DNA from: JBBPYC01 sp038200275
GTDB lineage: Bacteria > Pseudomonadota > Gammaproteobacteria > Burkholderiales > Burkholderiaceae_C
Length of the DNA: 58,888 bases
Direction of reading: 5' to 3'
NCBI GenBank assembly: GCA_038200275.1
Contig: JBBPYC010000094.1
Location: forward strand, 1 to 58,888
The translations under genes were made by a program, and so were the position numbers. Below the pieces are notes generated by a model. It ran no database searches and was not told where the DNA came from. It saw nothing but the letters and a program-made list of their open reading frames with translations. Below, one piece after another: positions 1 to 11,225 of the stretch (within the stretch, counting starts at the first letter, position 1; each line of letters starts with the position of its first letter).

Positions 1-123
1 CACAAGATCAAGCACACCTGGATGGCCGCCAAGTGCCGCACCGCCCAAGTCCTCGAAGCCGATGTCGCGCATATCTTGGATCACTTCGGGACGACCTACA
101 GGTTCGATTTCTATGGGAAATAA
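1..123 (+). CDS. C-terminal end of an unrecognised protein (partial)
   Basis: A frame open from base 1 ends at the TAA at 121-123 and encodes about 40 residues ending in FDFYGK. No start lies inside the window, so this would be the 3' end of a gene beginning to the left. Nearly all its codons end in G or C, as in the genes around it, which supports real coding. I do not recognise the tail and see no motif in it. The methyltransferase follows on the same strand after about 40 bases, so the two may share a transcript. Confidence 0.45.
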   Translation, partial: HKIKHTWMAAKCRTAQVLEADVAHILDHFGTTYRFDFYGK

Positions 124-164
124 CTTTCCGGGAAGAGCTTACCAACACCGTTGCCGATCCGGCT

Positions 165-905
165 GTGATCGACCTGTCCGCACTCAAGGCGCGCCAGCGC
201 GGCGCCTGGGGATCGGGCGATTACGCCGTGATCGGCATCACCTTGCAGATCGTCGGCGAACAGCTATGCGAAGCGCTCGATCTGCGCGCCGGACAAAAGG
301 TACTCGACGTCGCAGCTGGCAATGGCAACCTGACCCTCACGGCCGTGCGGCGCTTCGGCAACGTGATCTCGACCGACTTCGTGCCCACGCTGCTCGATCG
401 CGGGCGCGACCGCGCCGACGCTGAAGGCCTTGAGATCGAGTTTTGCGAAGCCTATGCGGAGAACCTGCCATTCGACGACGCGAGCTTCGACGTCGTCGCC
501 TCGACCTTCGGCGTGATGTTCACGCCGGATCAGGACCAGGCAGCCGCCGAGATGCTGCGCGTCTGCAAACCGGGCGGCAAGATCGGCCTGGCCAACTGGA
601 TGCCCGACGGCTTCATCGGCCAGTTGTTCAAGGCCCTGGGCAAGCACGTGACACCACCTGCCGGCGTCAAATCGCCGGTGATCTTGGGCACTGAGGCGCG
701 ACTGGCTGAACTGTTCGGCGCACGAGCCACATCGACCGACGCGCAACCGCGCGACTCCGTATTCCGCTATCGCTCGGCTGCGCAGACCGCGCTGGAGGTG
801 GACTTGAAGGCTCTGATCGCGCGCTTCGACCGCTCGGGCGGGGGCTCGATGGTGGTGCCGAGTGGATACCTCGAAGTCGTCATCACGCGGCGGCAGGCAT
901 CATGA
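165..905 (+). CDS. class I SAM-dependent methyltransferase
   Basis: Predicted soluble methyltransferase of the UbiE/Methyltransf_11 type; the substrate is unknown. The SAM-binding motif I is clear (VLDVAAGNGN), followed by an acidic residue after the next strand (STDFVP), the PFDDASFDVV motif and the LRVCKPGGKIGLANW region that closes the Rossmann sheet. The frame is open from base 33, but that part overlaps the preceding gene in another frame. The GTG at 165, just before IDLSALKARQRGAW, is the first plausible in-frame start past the upstream stop and gives 246 residues. I see no strong ribosome binding site there. The stop overlaps the next start (ATGATG at 902), so it is translationally coupled to the hydrolase. 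Confidence 0.85.
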   Translation: MIDLSALKARQRGAWGSGDYAVIGITLQIVGEQLCEALDLRAGQKVLDVAAGNGNLTLTAVRRFGNVISTDFVPTLLDRGRDRADAEGLEIEFCEAYAENLPFDDASFDVVASTFGVMFTPDQDQAAAEMLRVCKPGGKIGLANWMPDGFIGQLFKALGKHVTPPAGVKSPVILGTEARLAELFGARATSTDAQPRDSVFRYRSAAQTALEVDLKALIARFDRSGGGSMVVPSGYLEVVITRRQAS

Positions 906-1768
906 TGTCGGACGCTGTGGAACATCGTCCGGTCGCACCGGCGCAGCAGCCTTACGTCCGGGAAGCCGGAAGTGGCCCCGGCGTGGTCTGTCTGCACTCG
1001 AATGCCAGCACATCGGGCCAATGGCGCGCGCTGATGGACCTCCTGGCACCGAAGTTCCACGTGCTCGCGTGCGATCTGTACGGCGCGGGCAAAAGCGCCG
1101 ACTGGCCGTCCGATCGGTTCATTGGCCTGCGCGATGAGGCCGCGTTTATCGAACCCGTGCTGGAGCGAGCTGGGACGCAGTTTACGCTGGTCGGCCACTC
1201 GCACGGCGCCGCCGTCGCGTTGATCACTGCGCTTGCGCAGCTCGGACGGGTACGCGCGCTGGCGCTGTATGAACCCACGCTGTTTTCCTTGATCGACGCC
1301 GAAGCGCCGGCGCCGAACGACGCGGACGGCATTCGAAATGCGGTGTCCGATGCAGGCGCCGCGCTCGATACGGGCAACCCAGACGCCGCAGCTCGGCGCT
1401 TCATCGATTACTGGATGGAGGCAGGCAGCTGGAAACGGATGCCCGAAGCCCAGCAGGCGCCAATCCGGCAGGCCGTGACCAACGTCCGCAGATGGGCCCA
1501 CGCGCTGTTCAATGAGCCGACCGTGCTCGAGGCATTCCGTGCACTTGAGATTCCGGTGCTCTACATGACCGGCAAACGTTCCACCGCATCGACGCATGCG
1601 GTGGCGCGGTTATTGAGGAGCGTGCTGCCGAATGCGGAGTTCGTTGAGTTCGAAGCGGCAGGACATATGGGACCGGTCACACACAGCCAAGCGGTTAACG
1701 CGACCATCGCCGGGTTCCTCAACCGAATCCCAATGCCCCCCTCTCCTCTTCAAGGGAAAGCTGCATAG
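902..1768 (+). CDS. alpha/beta-fold hydrolase
   Basis: A 288-residue hydrolase of the alpha/beta fold. An oxyanion-hole region (VVCLHSNAS) is followed by the strand leading to DLYGAGKS, the nucleophile elbow GHSHG with its catalytic Ser, and a late His in the AAGHMGP segment. That is the usual order of the family; the acidic member of the triad should lie near EIPVLYMTGKRS but is not obvious. There is no signal peptide, so it is probably cytoplasmic. It overlaps the methyltransferase stop by four bases, suggesting one operon, though the chemistry linking the two is not apparent. It converges on clpB with only 11 bases between the stops. The substrate cannot be told from sequence. Confidence 0.85.
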   Translation: MMSDAVEHRPVAPAQQPYVREAGSGPGVVCLHSNASTSGQWRALMDLLAPKFHVLACDLYGAGKSADWPSDRFIGLRDEAAFIEPVLERAGTQFTLVGHSHGAAVALITALAQLGRVRALALYEPTLFSLIDAEAPAPNDADGIRNAVSDAGAALDTGNPDAAARRFIDYWMEAGSWKRMPEAQQAPIRQAVTNVRRWAHALFNEPTVLEAFRALEIPVLYMTGKRSTASTHAVARLLRSVLPNAEFVEFEAAGHMGPVTHSQAVNATIAGFLNRIPMPPSPLQGKAA

Positions 1769-1779
1769 CGAGCGACCGA

Positions 1780-4383
<2,604 letters not shown>

Positions 4384-4439
4384 GATGAATTCGGTAAATG
4401 TTTTTTGAGTGGGCGGGCTCGCTCGAGCCGATCCATCGA

Positions 4440-4467
4440 AGATGTGGGCGAATGGCGCCAAATCAAG
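4440..4467 (-). promoter_or_regulatory. candidate sigma-32 (heat-shock) promoter of clpB
   Basis: On the minus strand a -35-like CTTGATT (4467-4461) is followed after 13 bases by CCACATCT (4447-4440). The sigma-32 consensus is CTTGAAA, 13-15 bases, CCCCATNT, so 5 of 7 and 7 of 8 positions match at proper spacing. It would start transcription about 50 bases before the clpB ATG, the expected place for a heat-shock gene. Found by eye. Confidence 0.5.
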
Positions 4468-4624
4468 CGAGCGCAATGGGCGGCACGCGTCGGCCGATGC
4501 AGCTCGCGCAATCGATTCCAGCAGGAGCTGCGCCAGCCGGCTCAGCTGGACCGCATCCGCCGCCCCCTCAAGGGGCCAGCTGAGCGCCGATCGAAGGGAG
4601 CGAAGGCTGGGGAGGGGTGACTCT

Positions 4625-4882
4625 CTACGCGCGGCCGAGCCGGATCGGGCCGCCTATGTTTTCGGCATCGACCACCGGCACGCCGCGTTGCGTCACGCGC
4701 AGCCGGCCTGGTGCAGCCAGTCGGGCTGCAACCCGCCGCACCGCAGGCATGGCAGCTCGCCAACTCTGCGCATCGTCGGGCGGCAACAGCGCACGCGCGA
4801 CTTCCGAAGGGCAGACCGCTGCCTCGGGCCGACGCTTCTCGAGCAGCTCGAACACCTTGTCAGCGATCGCCGCGTCGGTCAC
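4625..4882 (-). CDS. DUF3253 family protein
   Basis: An 85-residue soluble protein that I match to DUF3253: an N-terminal helix with IADKVFELLEKR, a CPSEVARAL segment followed by WRAAMPAVRRVAARL, and a short beta tail (LRVTQRGVPVVD) ending in GPIRLGR. The pattern looks like a small winged-helix fold, which is inference; the family has no assigned function that I know of. Its ATG overlaps the stop of the aldo/keto reductase (4879-4882), so it is the downstream member of a two-gene operon. Confidence 0.8.
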   Translation of the reverse strand: MTDAAIADKVFELLEKRRPEAAVCPSEVARALLPPDDAQSWRAAMPAVRRVAARLAAPGRLRVTQRGVPVVDAENIGGPIRLGRA

Positions 4883-5946
4883 GCGCGGGTGGCGGCCCCG
4901 GCTTCGGCCAGCTGCTTGCGCCGGTATTCGCCCTGGCGTTCGAACATCCAGCCCGGGTACTCGGGCGGCAACCGGCTCACGGTGCCAAGCTGCGAAAGCT
5001 CGTCGGCAGACAACGTGACGTCGGCCGCGGCCAAGTTGTCGGCCAGTTGATCGGGCCGCTTGGCGCCGACGATCACGCTGGTGACCTGCGGCTGATGCAG
5101 CAGCCAGGCCAGCGCGATCTGCGCGACTGAGACGCCTTTGGCTTGCGCCATCGGTCGCATCGTGTCGATGCAGTCGAACGCGCGGTGTTTGTCGACCGGC
5201 GGAAAGTCGAACGTGCTGCGCCGGCTACCGGGTTCGGATGTCTTGGACGACTGTGCGTCGCGCTCGTACTTGCCAGACAGCAACCCGCCAGCCAACGGGC
5301 TCCAGACCATCAGGCCGACGCTTTCGCTCTTGATCATCGGGATCAGCTCGCGCTCCAGATCGCGTGTGGCCAGCGTGTAGTAGGCCTGCAGCGACTGGAT
5401 GCGTGCCAGACCCAGCCGCTCCGAGATGCCGATCGCCTTGGCGATCTGCCAGGCCGCCCAGTTCGACACGCCGATATAGCGCACGTGGCCGTGCTGCACC
5501 AGGATGTCGAGCGCGCGCAGCGTTTCTTCGATCGGCGTGGCCGGATCGAAGCCGTGGATTTGATAGAGGTCGATGTGGTCGAGCTGCAGCCGCTTCAAGC
5601 TTGCCTTCACGCTGCTGATGATGTGGCTGCGCGAAGCCCCGCGCATGTTCGCGCCGGGGCCGGTCTCGCCGAACACCTTGGTCGCGATCACCACGTTGTC
5701 GCGCGGCACCTTGAGGTTTTTCAGCGCCTGGCCAGTGATTTCTTCGGACCGACCGCCTGAGTACACGTCGGCTGTGTCAATGAAGTTGATGCCGGCGTCG
5801 AACGCCTGGCCGACCAGCTTTTCCGCATCCGACTGGCTCAAGTCGCCGATCTGCTTCCACATGCCGGACTCACCGCCGAAAGTCATGGTGCCGAGGCACA
5901 GCTCGGAGACGAACAGGCCGGTGCGGCCGAGAGGGCGATTGCGCAT
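4879..5946 (-). CDS. aldo/keto reductase
   Basis: NAD(P)H-dependent oxidoreductase of the aldo/keto reductase superfamily, in the Tas/YajO/general-stress-69-like group; the substrate is unknown. The catalytic tetrad is visible: Asp in FIDTADVYSGG together with its Tyr, Lys in VVIATKVFG and His in YQIHGFDP. The cofactor end shows SVIVGAKRPDQLADN. It is about 355 residues, typical for the group. A TTG two codons upstream is possible, but the ATG at 5946 gives the usual MRNRPLGRTGL start. It is the first gene of a pair with the DUF3253 gene. Confidence 0.93.
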   Translation of the reverse strand: MRNRPLGRTGLFVSELCLGTMTFGGESGMWKQIGDLSQSDAEKLVGQAFDAGINFIDTADVYSGGRSEEITGQALKNLKVPRDNVVIATKVFGETGPGANMRGASRSHIISSVKASLKRLQLDHIDLYQIHGFDPATPIEETLRALDILVQHGHVRYIGVSNWAAWQIAKAIGISERLGLARIQSLQAYYTLATRDLERELIPMIKSESVGLMVWSPLAGGLLSGKYERDAQSSKTSEPGSRRSTFDFPPVDKHRAFDCIDTMRPMAQAKGVSVAQIALAWLLHQPQVTSVIVGAKRPDQLADNLAAADVTLSADELSQLGTVSRLPPEYPGWMFERQGEYRRKQLAEAGAATRA

Positions 5947-6352
5947 AAGCAACTTTCAGGTAGACGGTTGGAAATGGGTCGAGGCCCGCGCGCAGCTGGA
6001 GCGGAGTCCAGCCGGACACTTTCGTCGCCGACGTGTTTTCAGCCGTCGACCCCGCGATGCAGCAAGCCTAGGGACCATGATCGCATGATGAGGCGGCGCG
6101 TGCTTTGCGCGTCGTGGGATCGATACCGCACTCGTTCGCCTCGAGGCTTCTCGAATGTCGCGGTCTGTCAGCGTTGGCACCGGTGCTGTTGTGCAGCGCC
6201 CTTGGCGGGCGCGCAGGCCATCCAGCGCATCGTCACTGAAGGAACTTCGGGAGCCGAACTATTCACATGGCGGATACCAAAGCGGAGAAAACCGCCTGCA
6301 CGAAGTGAGCAGGTTCAGGAATCTCGCTCGAATGGCAGGGTGGATTTTTCGT
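5947..6352. other. intergenic stretch without a supported gene
   Basis: About 400 bases between the start of the aldo/keto reductase and the end of the small lipoprotein gene. Several frames are open on both strands, but their translations are Arg/Ala/Ser-rich and lack the codon bias of the neighbours. The minus-strand promoter of the reductase must lie near the left end; I could not identify a convincing -35/-10 pair. Confidence 0.5.
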
Positions 6353-6730
6353 CTATTGCGGCTCGTATTGAATGATCTCCCCGTTCGCACGCTGGATATA
6401 CAGCTTGCCCTCGCCGACGCGCGCGGGAAAGCAGTTCTCCGCCGCCGTTGCGGCCTTCATGCACAGCTTGCCGTCTTGCGTCGTCCAGGTTCCTGCATTG
6501 CTCGTGTTGTTCGAAGCGTCGAAGGAGAACTGGCCGCCACTCATGAATTGAACGCGGGCGCTGCCGCCCGAGGCGTAGCGGATCGAGAACTTTTTGTCGG
6601 ACAGACGTTGCTGCAGTTCGGCAGCGGACGGCGGAGTGGCACCGGCGGGGAAGTCGCGTGTGACTGTACTGGGCGTGGCACATGCGGTGAGGCAAATGGC
6701 GGCGATCAGAAGTGGGGTTCGTCGTTGCAT
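6353..6730 (-). CDS. small lipoprotein of unknown function (DUF995-like pattern)
   Basis: A 125-residue precursor starting MQRRTPLLIAAI with a lipobox LTAC, so Cys17 should be lipidated and the protein anchored in the envelope. The mature part has a short helix (SAAELQQRLSDKKF), then beta-strands with FMSGGQFSF and a GTWTTQDGKLCMK segment with two Cys residues (C-M-K and N-C-F) that could pair. This G-x-W plus Cys arrangement recalls DUF995-type periplasmic proteins, but the match is loose. The frame is open 17 codons further upstream; the ATG at 6730 is preferred because it starts the signal peptide. It lies 86 bases downstream of the polyproline lipoprotein gene on the same strand. Confidence 0.7.
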   Translation of the reverse strand: MQRRTPLLIAAICLTACATPSTVTRDFPAGATPPSAAELQQRLSDKKFSIRYASGGSARVQFMSGGQFSFDASNNTSNAGTWTTQDGKLCMKAATAAENCFPARVGEGKLYIQRANGEIIQYEPQ

Positions 6731-6816
6731 AGCGATGTCCTTTGGAAAGTTTTGCAATGAAAAAAGTAGCAAGTCATTCATGCTGGTTCAGCGCAAATGG
6801 CTTGCTGGACCTTTTT

Positions 6817-8397
6817 TTAATAGAGCTGCGTCGTGTGCTGGATCACATGGCCTTGCCGATCGCCGTAATACAGCTGAAACTGCTGATAGCGCTTGTTGTC
6901 GGTGGCCGGGTTCTTGCCGGTGAACGGCACGGTTGCCGTCAGCTGATTCAAGCCAGGGAAAAAGAACGCCAGTTCGCGAACACGCGGAAAGCCTGTGCTC
7001 GAACCGCTCTTGACGCCATCGGCGAACGCGTTGGCCGACAGCAGTGCCAGCGCCTTGCCGCCGGCCGGTGGCTGAGCCTTCTGCCAAGTCAGTTGCGTGA
7101 CGCCGCCGGTTGTCTTCGCAGCTTGGGCAATCTGTGCAAGAGACAGCGACGAGTTTGTAATCGACGGATAGGCCGCTGGTGCTGCCTGCATCTGCGCGAA
7201 GGTGTAAGGCAACACCGGTAGCGTCTCGGTATAGGTTGCGATCGGCGTCTTGCCTTGCTGGCCATTGATGGTTTTCCAGCCGTCGTCTGCGTATACCGCG
7301 ATGGTGTAGACGCCGCCCGCGACCCAGCCATCGTTTGCAAAAGCATTGTCGGCAGCGGCAATCCTTTCCGCAGTGAACGGGCTTCTCAGGTTTCTGCCGA
7401 TGCTGTCGTCACTGGCGCCGGAGCCGATGCAATCGGCAATGTCGGCCGTGGGCATCTCGGTGGCGGCGGTGGGTGTCAGGCAGAGCTGAAAGCCATCGGT
7501 GTCGATGAAGTTGGCGTTGCCTGTCTTGCCTTGAAGTTCGGGCGCGTCGCGCAGGATGCGCGGCGACAGCATCTTTGCTGAAAACGCCTGACCGCTTGGG
7601 CCCTTGAGGCCAGGACCAGACACGATCATGTATGTCGCCACATTGCCTGGATCTCGGAGCTGGAAGCGCACTTCGCGTTTGTAGAAGACGCTGGGCGACT
7701 GCTGGCTGCCGTCGCTGAGCTTGTACAACACGTTCTCGAGGTTGCGCGCCAGCACATCGATCAGCACCTTTCTGTGGTTGCCGAAGAAGCGCAATTCGCT
7801 CTTGCTGTCCGGCGTGGCGCACGAGCCGGACGAACTGCCGGCGATGAGCGTCTGCTTGCCGGCGAGATCCACCGTGCCATCGGCATAAGTGACGTCGTAC
7901 TGCACGTCGATCTCACGCCGCGCCGAGCCGTCGGCATTCGTTGTGGAACGATCGGCCAGCACTTGCACGTTGCTGCGTTTCGAGCCGAGGTCGCGCGCGA
8001 AGAAGTCGCGGCTGTAGGTGCTGGCGGCCGCGGCAGCGCCGGTCTGTTCGTAGCTGGCGGCGAGGGAGCTGCTGCTAGCGCCGTTGTGAAGAAAGCATTT
8101 GTCGAGCAACGCTGTGCGCGCTGCGCCGGTCGCGGGCGCGGTCGTGGCGATTGACTGGTCGTAGCTGGCTAGGAATGCAGTCGCCACCGAGAGCGCTGTG
8201 GGCGGCGGGGGGGGTGGTGGGGGTGGTGGAGGCGGGGGTGGCGGGGGCGGTGGCGTTAGTGGTGTTGTCGGATTCGGATTTGGATTGGGCGTTGGCTCCA
8301 CGCCATCACCGCCACCACCGCCACCACCGCAGCCTGCCGCCACCAGCGCCATAGCACCCGCCAACGCACCAAGGCGCGCTCGATTGAACGAATTCAT
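6817..8397 (-). CDS. large lipoprotein with polyproline stalk, function unknown
   Basis: A 526-residue precursor with signal peptide and lipobox-like AAGC, so Cys23 is the likely lipid site. It is followed at once by a run of about seven Gly, an Asn/Pro linker, and an uninterrupted run of about 18 Pro near residues 45-65. The rest (about 450 residues) looks like an ordered extracytoplasmic domain containing a pair of Cys segments (LLDKCFLHNG, GSCATPDSK) and a later C-L-T ... D-C-I pair. I do not recognise the family. The stalk probably carries the globular part away from the membrane. The C-terminus is VIQHTTQLY. Most likely an outer-membrane lipoprotein. Confidence 0.75.
   Translation of the reverse strand: MNSFNRARLGALAGAMALVAAGCGGGGGGGDGVEPTPNPNPNPTTPLTPPPPPPPPPPPPPPPPPPTALSVATAFLASYDQSIATTAPATGAARTALLDKCFLHNGASSSSLAASYEQTGAAAAASTYSRDFFARDLGSKRSNVQVLADRSTTNADGSARREIDVQYDVTYADGTVDLAGKQTLIAGSSSGSCATPDSKSELRFFGNHRKVLIDVLARNLENVLYKLSDGSQQSPSVFYKREVRFQLRDPGNVATYMIVSGPGLKGPSGQAFSAKMLSPRILRDAPELQGKTGNANFIDTDGFQLCLTPTAATEMPTADIADCIGSGASDDSIGRNLRSPFTAERIAAADNAFANDGWVAGGVYTIAVYADDGWKTINGQQGKTPIATYTETLPVLPYTFAQMQAAPAAYPSITNSSLSLAQIAQAAKTTGGVTQLTWQKAQPPAGGKALALLSANAFADGVKSGSSTGFPRVRELAFFFPGLNQLTATVPFTGKNPATDNKRYQQFQLYYGDRQGHVIQHTTQLY
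8200..8254 (+). repeat. G-rich low-complexity tract (codes for the polyproline run on the minus strand)
   Basis: About 55 bases made almost only of G runs of two to eight broken by single T, C or A. On the minus strand they are the CCx codons of the polyproline stalk. The longest run is eight G (8207-8214). The tract is prone to slippage and has at least four separate runs of three or more G, enough for a G-quadruplex. Confidence 0.85.
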
Positions 8398-8575
8398 TTT
8401 TCTGCCTCCTGATTAAGAAATACATTGCGACTCAGTCAAGAAAGCCGCTTTCGTGATTGCTGCGGCGCGGCCGAGTCGGCGCTTGAAGGGTAGGCGCGGC
8501 GAAACGTTTTGACTTGCTCAGGACTCGCGCGATGCTTGCCTCAGGCACGCAAAAAAGTAACGACAGGAGGCAGCG

Positions 8576-9739
8576 ATGCAGACAATCGGCGGCAACAACG
8601 AGCAACCCGCCACTGCGGTTCAGGCTCGCGCGCAAGTTCGGCTCGAAGACCTGCCGGGGCGTGACCGCCTCGCGTTCTGGGTCGATCAGGTCTGCGCCGC
8701 GAGCGCAAAAGCCGAGTGCGAGATCGCCGACCGCACCAATATCACCGGGCAGCTCTCGCATCTGTCGATAGCGGACCTGCGCATCAACGAGATGGCGATG
8801 TGCGCGCAGTCGTTTCGACGCACCTCTTATCACCTGGGTCAGGACGATACGGAACTGTTTGCCATCCTGCTGCAGCGCACCGGCAGCTCGACCATCGGCT
8901 TCAATGGCGCAGCGCCGCAGCGGCTGCTGCCAGGCGATGTCTCGATCAACACTGGGCTGCAGCAGGGTGTGTGGAAGATCGAGGAAAACGCCGACGTGGT
9001 GCTGACTGTGGTGCCCTCGGCGTTGATGCGGCAGGTGGTCGGCTTTGCGCACGAGCACGGCGCTGCACCGATCGCGCGCGGCACGCCGGTCGCGCATCTG
9101 GTGACGCTGTTTCTCGACACCTTGCTGACACAAGCCGACACGCTGTCGCAGGCCAGCGCCCGATGCCTGCGCGATGGGTTGCTGCAGACGGTGGCGGCAG
9201 CGCTCGATCCGCTAGCGACGCGAGCGAACGCCGACGAAACCCGGCTGGCCGCCTATCACCGCGCACGCATTCAGCGGTTCTTCATGCAGCATCTGCACGA
9301 CACGACGTTGGACATGGAGCGCATCGCGCGCGGCGTGCAGTTGTCGGCGTCGCAGATTCATCGGTTGTTTGCTGCACAGCCGGGTGGCGGCGTGATGCAC
9401 CGGGTCTGGCGTGCGCGACTCGACGTGAGCCGAAAGATGATCGAGGCGCTGGGCGCTCCGCTGCTGTCCATTGCCGAAGTTGGATGGCGCTCGGGCTTTC
9501 AAAGCGCTTCGCATTTCTCGCGTTCTTTCAAGGAGCACTTCGGTGCAAGCCCAAGTGAGTGGCGCGCCAGCGCACATTCGAAGGGTCGACAGGCAGCGCC
9601 ATCATCGACGGTTGAGGAGGGACAGACGCTGCCGGGCGTCGTGGCAGCAGTCGCCGCACGCGTGGAGTCTGCATGGCTTGCGTTCGTGCTCGGATCGAAT
9701 GCGTTGGCAACCGCGTTTACACAAGAACCGTTTATTTGA
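8576..9739 (+). CDS. AraC family transcriptional regulator
   Basis: A 387-residue DNA-binding regulator. The N-terminal half looks like the AraC-binding-like ligand/dimer domain (segments RTSYHLGQDD, LLPGDVSINTG). The C-terminal hundred-residue double helix-turn-helix is clear: DTTLDMERIARGVQLSASQIHRLF for the first and ISIAEVGWRSGFQSASHFSRSFKEHFGASPSEWR for the second, carrying the family signature. The final 50 residues after SAHSKG are an Ala/Val-rich extension with no motif. It is divergent from the polyproline lipoprotein gene with about 180 bases between, so that gene is a candidate target. The ATG at 8576 follows the purine-rich ACAGGAGGCAGCG, a strong ribosome binding site. Confidence 0.9.
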   Translation: MQTIGGNNEQPATAVQARAQVRLEDLPGRDRLAFWVDQVCAASAKAECEIADRTNITGQLSHLSIADLRINEMAMCAQSFRRTSYHLGQDDTELFAILLQRTGSSTIGFNGAAPQRLLPGDVSINTGLQQGVWKIEENADVVLTVVPSALMRQVVGFAHEHGAAPIARGTPVAHLVTLFLDTLLTQADTLSQASARCLRDGLLQTVAAALDPLATRANADETRLAAYHRARIQRFFMQHLHDTTLDMERIARGVQLSASQIHRLFAAQPGGGVMHRVWRARLDVSRKMIEALGAPLLSIAEVGWRSGFQSASHFSRSFKEHFGASPSEWRASAHSKGRQAAPSSTVEEGQTLPGVVAAVAARVESAWLAFVLGSNALATAFTQEPFI

Positions 9740-9803
9740 ATTTGCGACCAACGCGCAGGGCGCTGCGTGAGTTCCGAGTCAATCAGCCACGCTGGTCGCC
9801 CGA

Positions 9804-10346
9804 TCAGGGCGCCTCAATCCCCCACTTGGCCAGCGCCGCATCGTCAGCGACGCGTGCATCGACCCAGCGCGCGCCGCTCGGCGTCTGCTCTTTCTTCCAG
9901 AACGGCGCATGGGTCTTCAGATAGTCCATCAAAAATTCGCAGCCCTGGAACGCTTCGCCACGATGCGCTGCGGTGACGGCCACCAGCACGATCTGGTCGC
10001 ACGGCGCGAGCAGACCGATGCGGTGGATCACGCGCGCGCCGAACAAGCCGAAGCGCATGCGCGCGGCATCGATCATGGCTTCGATCGAGCGCTCCGTCAT
10101 GCCGGGGTAATGTTCGAGTTCGAGCATGGCGACTGCACTGCCTTCATTGCGATCGCGCACAACGCCGAGGAAGCTGCAGACTGCACCGACGCGCGCGTCC
10201 GCATCACGCAACGCCGCCACTTCTGCTGCGCTGTCGAAGTCCGCGGTCTGCACCGCCACGCTGAAGCGCCCGGTGGGGGCAGACGCACCGGGCGTCTCAG
10301 TGGGCACTGCGCGTGAGGAATTGTGTGACTCAATGGTCGTGGTCAT
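9804..10346 (-). CDS. moaE: molybdopterin synthase catalytic subunit MoaE
   Basis: Large subunit of molybdopterin synthase, which transfers two sulfurs from the MoaD thiocarboxylate to precursor Z in molybdenum cofactor synthesis. Conserved segments are in order: AVCSFLGVVRDRNEG, LELEHYPGMTE, VIHRIGLL, VTAAHRGEAFQGCEFLMD and YLKTHAPFWKKE, the last holding the active-site lysines. It is 180 residues with an N-terminal extension of about 25 over the usual 150; the ATG at 10355 is an alternative start. It stands alone here: moaD and moaA-C are not in the window. Its product would be needed by the molybdenum-dependent dehydrogenase encoded at 42.7 kb. Confidence 0.92.
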   Translation of the reverse strand: MTTTIESHNSSRAVPTETPGASAPTGRFSVAVQTADFDSAAEVAALRDADARVGAVCSFLGVVRDRNEGSAVAMLELEHYPGMTERSIEAMIDAARMRFGLFGARVIHRIGLLAPCDQIVLVAVTAAHRGEAFQGCEFLMDYLKTHAPFWKKEQTPSGARWVDARVADDAALAKWGIEAP

Positions 10347-10622
10347 CGGGCTCATTGTGGCGCACCCAACCATGGCTGCCCGATCCGCAGCAAGTCGGTC
10401 CCACCACCAGAAAAAGGCATTCTGACTTGAGGGCGGGTTTCCACCCATCCCGAGGGCCCGCTTGGAATGCTCTGCGTTTCACAGTAGCATCGTCGCGCAT
10501 CCTCCGCATGCCTTGGGCGCCAGCAGGCACGGCACGAACGCGGACGCTGCGCCTTCCCCAACGCCGACATTCTTTCGGCGACGCGGATCCCCTCTCACTT
10601 ATAACAACAGGACAATCAATTC

Positions 10623-10922
10623 ATGGCAACAGCAAAAAAAGCAGCAGACAAATCCACGCCAGCAGCGAAAAAACGCAGCCCCAACGCAGCGTTCATGAAG
10701 CCGCTGAAGCCGAGCGCCGAGCTCGCAGCGGTGGTGGGCGCTGACCCGCTGCCGCGCACGCAAGTGATCAGCAAGCTCTGGGAATACATCAAAAAGCACG
10801 ATCTGCAGGACCCCGCCAACCGACGCATGATCAACGCCGATGACAAGCTCAAGGAAGTCTTCGGCAAGCCTCAGGTCAACATGTTCGAGATGACGAGCCT
10901 GGTCGGCAAGCATCTGAGCTGA
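10623..10922 (+). CDS. SWIB/MDM2 domain protein
   Basis: A 99-residue basic protein with a Lys/Ala-rich N-terminal tail (ATAKKAADKSTPAAKK) followed by a SWIB fold: FMKPLKPSAELAAVVG, LPRTQVISKLWEYIKKHDLQDPANRRMINAD and LKEVFGKPQVNMFEMTSLV. Bacterial SWIB proteins are small nucleoid-like proteins also found in chlamydiae and betaproteobacteria; the histone-like tail suggests DNA binding, but the role is not established. It is monocistronic, reading toward the phasin gene. Confidence 0.9.
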   Translation: MATAKKAADKSTPAAKKRSPNAAFMKPLKPSAELAAVVGADPLPRTQVISKLWEYIKKHDLQDPANRRMINADDKLKEVFGKPQVNMFEMTSLVGKHLS

Positions 10923-11062
10923 ACGCTCGACTACCGTGCGCCGTGAACTCATTGCAAGAGACGCGACGTCGCACGGGCTTTCTCAGGCTGCAGTGTCAGA
11001 CGAAGTCGACGTTGCTCCTCAATCCCTTGGTTCGGCACTGCAATCAATGCGGAGCGCAGCAC

Positions 11063-11090
11063 TTGCGCATCTGCGGATAAACCCTATAAT
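11063..11090 (+). promoter_or_regulatory. candidate sigma-70 promoter of the phasin gene
   Basis: TTGCGC at 11063-11068 and a perfect TATAAT at 11085-11090 are separated by 16 bases. Transcription would start near 11097, about 130 bases before the phasin ATG. This is the best sigma-70-like site I saw in the window. Confidence 0.6.
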
Positions 11091-11096
11091 CCGGTT

Positions 11097-11110
11097 TTGC
11101 TGCACTGCAA
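11097..11110 (+). promoter_or_regulatory. candidate PhaR-type operator (TTGC-N6-GCAA)
   Basis: TTGC TGCACT GCAA sits directly on the expected transcription start of the phasin promoter. TGCA/GCAA-rich palindromes at phasin promoters are the binding sites of PhaR, the repressor that leaves DNA when polyhydroxybutyrate granules appear. Position and shape fit; assignment is by analogy. Confidence 0.45.
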
Positions 11111-11225
11111 CATAAATGGCCTCGAGTGACTTCACGTGGGCGCCCGCGCTGTTCGATGTGCCAGAACAGCAAACGTTGCCTCTGTGCCGACCTATTTGAC
11201 TAAAGAGAGAAAAGGAAACTTCATC

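Noticed and set aside
8198..8416. Gly-rich plus-strand frame
   Set aside because: Complement of the polyproline tract, not a gene.
10930..10980. Possible terminator after the SWIB gene (CCGTGCG ... CGCACGG)
   Set aside because: The 7-bp arms are separated by more than 30 bases and no proper T run follows.
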